Assembly (NCBI GenBank): GCA_016722445.1
Contig: JADKIZ010000017.1
Location: 21,853 to 85,852, forward strand
Source of the DNA: Flavobacteriales bacterium
GTDB taxonomy: Bacteria; Bacteroidota; Bacteroidia; Flavobacteriales_D; Sanyastnellaceae
DNA: 64,000 bases
Direction of reading: 5' to 3'
Positions 58,120-64,000 of this stretch are shown one piece after another. The notes below the pieces were generated by a model that ran no database searches, was not told the DNA's origin, and worked only from the letters and a program-made list of their open reading frames with translations. Position numbers and translations under genes: made by a program. How positions within the stretch are numbered: the first letter of the stretch is position 1; every line of letters starts with the position of its first letter.

Positions 58120-60816
58120 TTGCTTAACCGTTTAACATACCGCTCACTGGCAGCAGCTCTGATGTTGTTGTTCACCTTCATTGGACATAAGTCCATGAAT
58201 GCCACGCACATCGTGGGAGGTGAAATTACTTATGACTATTTAGGCAATGATTTGTATCTCGTGACCCTCACGATTTATAGGGATTGTGGACCTGCGAACA
58301 CCCAAGGAACCGGTTTTGATGCATCAGTCCAGATTGGTGTATTTCTATCCAATGGCACATCCTATGATGACAACTTCTTCATGTCCCTGAGTGATGCCGA
58401 TGTAGAATATATACCGGTTGAACTGGACAATCCATGCTTCATCCTTCCGCCCGATTTGTGTGTTGAAAGAGCTGTGTATACAGGTACCATCGATCTTCCA
58501 TTCAACGCAGGAGGATACACTCTGGTCCATCAGCGGTGTTGTCGAAACCCTTCCATTGTCAATCTTGATTTTCCGGAGGATCAGGGCGCCACGTTTACCA
58601 CACAGATACCAGGTACAAGTGAAATTTCCACTCAGAATACTTCAGCAGTATTCACCAACTTTCCTCCTATCGCATTGTGTTCAAATGCTGATTTTGTTTT
58701 CGACCACAGTGCGACAGATGCTGATGGAGATTCATTGGTTTACGAATTCTGTTCACCTGTGCTTGGCGGATCAGATTTCGACCCAGCACCTACACCAACC
58801 CCTCCGCCTTTTACCGGCTTGAATTACTCCTCAGGATTTAATTCGGGATATCCCATAGCAAGTGATCCGGCATTCGCCATCGATCCTGTCACAGGAATCA
58901 TTACCGGAACACCAACGGATTTTGGACAATATGTCATTGGTATTTGTGTGAGCGAATACCGCAATGGCATTTTGATCAACAGTTCCACCCGCGACTTTCA
59001 ATTCAATGTCACAGCATGTGATCCGGTGATTATTTCAACCATACCAGAACAAGAAGATTTTTGCAGTGGTGCCACCGTCACCTTTGACAACACGAGCTAC
59101 AACGCAGATTTTTTCCACTGGGATTTCGGTGTTGCAGGAACAGATGCAGATACAAGCAATCTGGAGTTTCCCACTTTTACCTATGATGAACCTGGGGTTT
59201 ATAACGTCACATTAGTTGCCAATCCCGGTTGGACATGCTCAGACTCATCCAACGTACAATTTACTGTAATGCCGGAAATTGTTCCAGTAATAACTGTGCA
59301 GGATTACAACTGCATCGATGGACACGATTACTACGACTTCTTTGTCACTTCAAATGCCACAAATACTGCTACCATAGCATGGGATTTTGGAAGTGATTCA
59401 GATCCTCAGCTTGCATCAGGGAACAATCCGCAATTGATTATGATGAATCCGGAAGCCCTACAAATGAATGTCACGGTAACTGTTACAGATAATGGTTGCG
59501 TAGGTACCGACACCGAAATCATCGACAATCCGGCTGATCCGTTTTCCTCCATTGTCCCGCAGGAAGCATTCTGTGATGGATATACCTATTCATTTGAGAA
59601 CAATGCGCTAAATGCCGAAAACTATTATTGGAATTTCGGAGTTGCTGGCGTTGGAGATGGATCGCAAGAAGCCAATCCGACTTTCACCTTTCCCAATTCT
59701 GGTACCTACCAAATCATGTTGGTGGTAAGTGCAGAATACACTTGCAGCGATACAAGTTATATGTCATTCGAAATCTTCGAACCACTTGATCCATTCTATC
59801 CCGATCATGACATTCAATGTCTTGATGAAAACAGTTTCGACTTTGCCGGACAAGGAGCGGGAACTGCGCTCGCCAGCTACGAATGGGATTTTGGAGCGTT
59901 TGCGACACCCACAACTTCTACTCAGCAGAATCCTCAGAATGTGGTATTCACTGTTCCAGACACACATATTGTCACTTTGACCATCTCCGAGAATGGTTGT
60001 GAAAAAACTTATATCGACTCTGTGCAGGTCGTAGATCACTTCATCGCAGACTTAACGCTGGACAATGCACAAGGTTGTCCTCCTCTACTTGTCGATCTGA
60101 ATGCCTCGGCTCAATCTGATGTCAATGTCTACTTCCTCTGGGAATTTGGAGATGGCACCACCTCCGAGCAAGGACTCACCACACACACCTATGAACATCC
60201 GGGTACCTATGATGTCACCATTACTGCATTTACATTGCAAGGATGTCAGGACAGTGTGATACAGGTATTCGACAATGCTGTTGTCGTTCATCCCAATCCC
60301 ATTCCCGGTTTCACCATCACACCACAACAGGTTGACATCCTCAATCCGGAAACAACCATTGCAGATTCATCCTACGGATCTACAGGATGTCATTATTTTA
60401 TGAGTGATGGCGGTGAATATTACGGCTGCGATTTCGATTATTTGTGGACAGAATCAGGCTTTCAGACCATTACACAACATGTGGTGAATGAATTCGGCTG
60501 CACAGCAGACGTCACCGGAACAGTTATCGTCAACGGATTTATTTTCTTCGCCCCCAACTCATTCACTCCAGATTTCGATGGGTTAAATGATGGATGGAAA
60601 CCTGAATTGACCGGTATTTCCAAATACGATTTGCAGATTTACAACAGATGGGGTGAACTCATTTTCCGAACAGATGATCCTAAAAAACCGTGGTTTGGAA
60701 ACAAGACAGGCAGCGATTATGTGATGGAAAATGAAGTCTACAATTATATTGTAAGAGCCGAAGACCTCATTGGACTTCCTCATGAATTCAAGGGACACAT
60801 CACGATCGTTAGATGA
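58120..60816 (+). CDS. Secreted PKD-repeat protein with T9SS type B domain
   Basis: The about 898-residue protein has a signal segment (LTYRSLAAALMLLFTFIGHK, then SMNA) and a THIVGGEITYDYLGNDLYLV region common in Bacteroidota surface proteins. A SATDADGDSLVYEF cadherin-like part and several PKD modules (FHWDFGVAGTD, YYWNFGVAGVG, YFLWEFGDGTT) follow. The C-terminus is a gliding-motility-associated type B T9SS domain (FFAPNSFTPDFDGLNDGWKP, LQIYNRWGELIFRT). The TTG at 58120 gives a compact signal peptide. An earlier TTG at 58084 is possible but lies before a TTACTTTG promoter-like box near 58099. Confidence 0.9.
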   Translation: MLNRLTYRSLAAALMLLFTFIGHKSMNATHIVGGEITYDYLGNDLYLVTLTIYRDCGPANTQGTGFDASVQIGVFLSNGTSYDDNFFMSLSDADVEYIPVELDNPCFILPPDLCVERAVYTGTIDLPFNAGGYTLVHQRCCRNPSIVNLDFPEDQGATFTTQIPGTSEISTQNTSAVFTNFPPIALCSNADFVFDHSATDADGDSLVYEFCSPVLGGSDFDPAPTPTPPPFTGLNYSSGFNSGYPIASDPAFAIDPVTGIITGTPTDFGQYVIGICVSEYRNGILINSSTRDFQFNVTACDPVIISTIPEQEDFCSGATVTFDNTSYNADFFHWDFGVAGTDADTSNLEFPTFTYDEPGVYNVTLVANPGWTCSDSSNVQFTVMPEIVPVITVQDYNCIDGHDYYDFFVTSNATNTATIAWDFGSDSDPQLASGNNPQLIMMNPEALQMNVTVTVTDNGCVGTDTEIIDNPADPFSSIVPQEAFCDGYTYSFENNALNAENYYWNFGVAGVGDGSQEANPTFTFPNSGTYQIMLVVSAEYTCSDTSYMSFEIFEPLDPFYPDHDIQCLDENSFDFAGQGAGTALASYEWDFGAFATPTTSTQQNPQNVVFTVPDTHIVTLTISENGCEKTYIDSVQVVDHFIADLTLDNAQGCPPLLVDLNASAQSDVNVYFLWEFGDGTTSEQGLTTHTYEHPGTYDVTITAFTLQGCQDSVIQVFDNAVVVHPNPIPGFTITPQQVDILNPETTIADSSYGSTGCHYFMSDGGEYYGCDFDYLWTESGFQTITQHVVNEFGCTADVTGTVIVNGFIFFAPNSFTPDFDGLNDGWKPELTGISKYDLQIYNRWGELIFRTDDPKKPWFGNKTGSDYVMENEVYNYIVRAEDLIGLPHEFKGHITIVR

Positions 60817-60901
60817 CCCAGATCAATTTTTTGATACTCCAATAGTAGAATCGTGGCTTCAAACAAGAATCCGCAATTGAATTCTGAGTTAAATTCGCGG
60901 T

Positions 60902-61236
60902 ATGACCAAAAAAATCTTACTTCCCATCTTGGTAGCTGGATTGGCTACACTGGCAGCATGTTCAGCTAAAAAAGCAACCGCAACTGCCGCTGCAATCACA
61001 CAAGCTGATGCTGATAAAGCAGCCATCAACTTCCCGGGCGCTACCCTTGCTTCATTGAATGAAGGAAAAATGCATTATGAAAACAATTGCGGCAAATGTC
61101 ACGCTCTGTTCCAACTACAGAATTCAGTACTGAAAAATGGCATAAAGTTGTTCCTCCCATGGCCGAAAAAGCTGAAGTAGATAAGAATGTAGAAGATCTT
61201 ATTTTGCAGTACGTGGCTACTATGGCAAAACCTTGA
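60902..61236 (+). CDS. Small c-type cytochrome lipoprotein (one frameshift)
   Basis: A lipoprotein signal (LLPILVAGLATLAACSAKK) precedes a short cytochrome c domain with the heme motif CGKCH in MHYENNCGKCHALF. The frame breaks just after it, near 61110; one added base gives VPTTEFSTEKWHKVVPPMAE with the axial Met and the tail LILQYVATMAKP, ending at 61236. The about 111-residue protein is a periplasmic electron carrier anchored by lipid. The partner oxidase or reductase is not in the window. Confidence 0.85.
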
Positions 61237-61305
61237 GTATTTAGTAGTTAGTATTGAGTAGTTAGTATTGAGTAGTTAGTATTTAGTATTGAGTAATTAG
61301 TATTG
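61236..61305. repeat. Short tandem repeat, about 14 bp unit
   Basis: Five or so imperfect copies of AGTATTGAGTAGTT. It is followed to about 61360 by TACTAGGTACTAGGTGTTAGG-like text. No gene is seen from 61237 to 61423. Confidence 0.85.
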
Positions 61306-61423
61306 CAGAACGGGGTATGGTACTAGGTACTAGGTGTTAGGTGCTAGGTGTGGGTGCTGGAGTGCACTCAAACCTAGTAGCCTTTAGTTATAGTGCATTA
61401 TAGGTAACTAGTGCCAGTGAAAA

Positions 61424-62048
61424 ATGAAGTCAGAATACAAAGAGTCAACTTTTAAGGACAATTCAAATACAGAATGACCTCCTAAATGACTTTGATTTGT
61501 TGGACTCTGAACTTAAAGAGAAGGAATAATTAATTTGGGAATTTATTGGGCTGATAGACTTGAAAACGAACAATTTCTCATTACATAACTATCCATCAAC
61601 AAACTACATTCTAACATTTTGGAAAGAGTCAATCGGAATTGCCACTGAAATGTTTTGGGCAGAATTGGAAAAAAACCATATTGACTATAAACGTAGTGAT
61701 GAATTAAACTTTGTTTTACAAAAGGGACGATTCAGAAGAGTAGATATAGGAATATTTGCAAACAGAGATTGGCAAGTGATAAAAGACTTTGGACTCAATT
61801 AAAGCAAGATTTTCAAAATAACAAAATTGAGAAGATTTCAAACATTATTGACTTAGATGAAAAATCTAGAGTTGAAATATTGAAAAAACTCCTTAAGAGG
61901 AAGGGAAATACCAACAACTCAACCCCGCAATTTTATACAGGCATTTGCATATGTAAGTAACCCTGGGCTTTGGGATAAACACTTTACCAATATAGAAGTA
62001 AATGAACTTTATGCAATTTGGAATAACAAGTGTGCAAGTGATCGTTAG
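61424..62048 (+). pseudogene. Broken gene in a repeat-linked cassette, unknown
   Basis: Pieces in different frames read as one protein of about 200 residues: MKSEYKESTF, IQIQNDLLNDFDLLDSELKE, IYWADRLENEQFLI, SIGIATEMFWAELEKNHIDY, VDIGIFANRDWQVIKDFGLN, IIDLDEKSRVEILKKLLKRK and AFAYVSNPGLWDKHFTNIEV, ending NNKCASDR at 62048. At least four frame changes are needed. I recognise no family. The gene ends directly before the 94-bp repeat at 62072. Confidence 0.5.
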
Positions 62049-62071
62049 ACAATATAAAACTCCTATCGCAC

Positions 62072-62165
62072 CTACCATCAATTGGCGGTTCAGTGGTTTA
62101 ATGAAGATTTGTGCTGGAAGAAAGTTCAGTGATATATTTGAAAAGTAGTGCCAGAAGTCGCCAAC
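62072..62165 (+). repeat. Cassette-end repeat, copy 1
   Basis: 94 bp that recur at 62790-62881 with about 85-90 percent identity: GGCGGTTCAGTGGTTT, then CTGGAAGAAAGTTCAGTG, TATATTTGAAAA and GAAGTCGCCAAC. It lies 23 bases after the stop of the preceding broken gene. No strong self-complementary stem covers the whole unit. Confidence 0.9.
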
Positions 62166-62241
62166 TAATGGCAGATGCAAAACATTACTAGGGTACTAGG
62201 TAACTGGTACTCGTACCTAGCACCTAGTTACTGCAATTTCA

Positions 62242-62766
62242 ATGACGCGAGAATCAGGAATATATTTATTACTGTTGCTATTTTAATCTTTGGATACTTA
62301 GCATTAGAGTTGGGTTCTTCTTGATGGTCGACTAACCTATTCGACGTCCTTTACCCAAGACATCGATAGAAGATTCTAAATTGGCAAATTTGTTTGTCAC
62401 CGACAATTTGGATGTGAAAGTGAAGGAGACTCACTTAAAAATTGGCAGGATTATTTTAATATATGGACTAACAAACGCTATGAGATAAGGTATTTCGGCA
62501 TATTGTTTCACTGGACATTTGAAGATTCAACTTGGAGATATTTGCATATTGAACCCAAAGCATACTGGATACGAGAAAAGTGGTTTTAGACGAAGTTTGA
62601 CAATCAACGACCACACAAGGGATTACAAGAAAGAATTTTCATAAGCGGCCACGAATCTTGCTGCAATTGGGTGCCATGCAATGTCGATGATAAGGTTACT
62701 ATTCAGTTCCACAGAGCTTGGGAACACGATAGTATACTTGGTGACGTTAAAGTCACGATTAAATGA
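62242..62766 (+). pseudogene. Broken gene for a membrane-anchored protein, second cassette
   Basis: The ATG at 62242 opens MTRESGIYLLLLLF and the next frame supplies LIFGYLALELGSS, a single N-terminal membrane helix. Further pieces are EGDSLKNWQDYFNIWTNKRY, GILFHWTFEDSTWRYLHIEP and FISGHESCCNWVPCNVDDKV, ending GDVKVTIK at 62766. Joined length is about 170 residues with at least four breaks. The C-terminal Cys pair and beta-rich text are notable; the family is unknown. It is followed 23 bases later by the second repeat copy. Confidence 0.5.
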
Positions 62767-62789
62767 CTAAAACTAGAAGCAACAGCTAA

Positions 62790-62881
62790 CTACCAGCAAT
62801 CGGCGGTTCAGTGGTTTCCAGAAGATTTGTACTGGAAGAAAGTTCAGTGATATATTTGAAAAGAAAATAGAAGTCGCCAAC
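62790..62881 (+). repeat. Cassette-end repeat, copy 2
   Basis: 92 bp matching the element at 62072-62165, again starting 23 bases after a stop codon. The equal spacing in both units suggests gene and repeat move or were duplicated as one module. Confidence 0.9.
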
Positions 62882-62989
62882 CACTGTAAAGCTACAAACA
62901 GAATAGCTACTAAATACTAAATACTAGTTACTTTTTAGCCATTTTAGCCACTCGACCCAAAAAAGCAACGCCCCTGCCACCTCATTTCT

Positions 62990-64000
62990 CACGGTGGGCT
63001 CTCATTAAGTGTAACTAGGAAAGTAATTCTGAAAATTTTTTACCCCCTCCCGGGGATTGGTCAAAAAATTTTCCGAAACAATTTCGATTAGCTTAACACT
63101 TTAAAAAATGAGCAAAGAAGAATTACTATCAGATGATTTCTTGACAGTTCAGAACGGCGAGGAATTGAATTCATTCCTGCAACAATTAAGAAAACGTGGT
63201 GTAGAGCAGCTCCTTGAAGGTGAGTTGGATGCACATCTTGGTTATGAAAAGCATGAGCGTTCAGGCGCTAAAAATGCTCGAAATGGCCATAGCAAAAAGA
63301 CAATCAAAACAACTGAAGGTGAATTGAGTATTGACGTCCCCAGGGACCGGGAATCTTCATTTTCACCAGCTCTCGTTCCAAAGCGAAAGGGAATAGTTGA
63401 AGGAATTGAAAACGTTATCGTATCGCTGTATGCTAAGGGCATGTCGGTCAGCGATATCGAAGAACAAATCAGAGAAGTGTACAACTTTGATGTCTCTCCA
63501 TCGACTATCTCACGGACACAGATCGCATTTTCAAGACGTTGTTGCTTGGCAGAACAGACCGCCCGAACCTTTGTATCTCGTGGTCTGGATGGATGAATAG
63601 TGTTCAAAGTGAAGGTAAGGATCCAGGATGATCGATAAAACTGTTTTACAGCCATTGGCTTAGGTCTGGATGGAAAGAAGGAAGTGCTTGGGAATGTGGC
63701 TGATAAAATGAATCAGCATCTTTTGGCTTTCTGTACTTACCGATCTCAAGGCCAGAGGTGTGAAGGATATTCTTGTTACCGCCACTGATAACCTGAAAGG
63801 GGATTTCATAGAGACCATCAGATCTTTTCCAGAATCCACAAAACAAATTGATTGTCCATCAAATCAGAAATTCCTGCAAGTATGTTGGTTGGAAGGAAGA
63901 AAGAAGAGTTTTCTCAAGACATGAAACATATTTACAACGCACCTAATCGTGATGCATCCGTCTTGCCTGAACGAACTTGACAGCAAATGGGGAAGCAAAT
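62990..64000 (+). mobile_element. IS256-family insertion sequence, right end outside the window
   Basis: The transposase frame begins at 63108. The text near 62994-63025 (GTGGGCTCTCATTAAGTGT) resembles an IS256-type left terminal repeat, though the matching right end cannot be seen. The region 63026-63107 would be the element's promoter and leader. The left boundary is approximate. Confidence 0.65.
63108..64000 (+). pseudogene. IS256-family transposase, many frameshifts, truncated by window
   Basis: The first 145 codons are clean: QNGEELNSFLQQLRKRGVEQ, LLEGELDAHLGYEKHERSG, NARNGHSKKTIKTTEGELSI, VPRDRESSFSPALVPKR and VSDIEEQIREVYNFDVSPST, the standard mutator-type N-terminus. After 63520 the frame changes repeatedly: AWQNRPPEPLYLVVWMDE has the first catalytic Asp, then IGLGLDGKKEVLG, SVLTDLKARGVKDILVTATD with the second Asp, and DSKWGSK at the end. 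Six or more indels in 480 bp mean it is either dead or badly sequenced here. Confidence 0.88.

Noticed and set aside
62072..62881. Classical integron attC sites
   Set aside because: The 92-bp repeats do not show paired R'/R'' cores or overall hairpin symmetry, and no integrase is visible; kept only as cassette-like.

Overview
The window reads as a chromosomal segment of a member of the Bacteroidota, most likely an environmental one in the Flavobacteriia/Saprospiria/Chitinophagia range. Four large secreted proteins carry signal peptides and type IX secretion (T9SS) C-terminal domains. Promoters follow the Bacteroidota pattern (TTG, about 19-21 nt, TAnnTTTG) rather than the E. coli one. The primary sigma factor is the short Bacteroidota type, and transketolase is encoded as two adjacent genes. 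The genetic code is standard. No rRNA, tRNA, CRISPR array or prophage was found.

Layout. 0-8 kb: an OsmC-family gene faces a 2398-codon secreted adhesin-like gene containing an eight-copy 276-bp tandem array. 8-12 kb: a secreted S1C-type protease, then a promoter, a 42-codon ORF and a pair resembling the kleisin and KITE subunits of a Muk/Mks-type condensin, with no SMC ATPase gene nearby. 12-16 kb: an AT-rich heptamer array and a LytTR/LytS-type two-component pair. 16-17.8 kb: a broken small secreted-protein gene and a 177-bp tandem repeat. 17.8-22.6 kb: split transketolase, an SRPBCC protein, an SPFH protein with a damaged N-terminus, repeats and a methyltransferase. 22.7-33.2 kb: a T9SS protein and a core block rpsA, two small membrane proteins, rpoD, pnp and rpsO, with structured leaders before rpsA and rpsO. 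33.3-37.5 kb: tandem FKBP genes (both damaged), Crp/Fnr, DinB-like, lipoprotein and pentapeptide-repeat genes. 37.5-47 kb: mutS2 with the methylmalonyl-CoA mutase small subunit, csaA, a beta-propeller T9SS protein, an MFS exporter and a flotillin-like protein. 47-58 kb: a long minus-strand run with envelope functions (aminotransferase, heptose phosphatase, ABC permease, SGNH and MBOAT acyltransferase pair, DoxX/thioredoxin protein, DUF1599), folP, a sugar transferase and sugar aminotransferase pair, and aat. 58-64 kb: a T9SS type B protein, a c-type cytochrome, two broken genes each followed by the same 92-94 bp repeat, and an IS256-family transposase running off the end.

A cross-cutting observation is that at least a dozen genes, including rpoD, are broken by one- or two-base indels, several in homopolymers. 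In most cases both halves read as normal conserved protein. I interpret these as mainly sequencing or assembly errors and annotate each as one gene across the break. Indels become very dense after 61.4 kb, where either low read quality near a contig end or true gene decay could be the cause.
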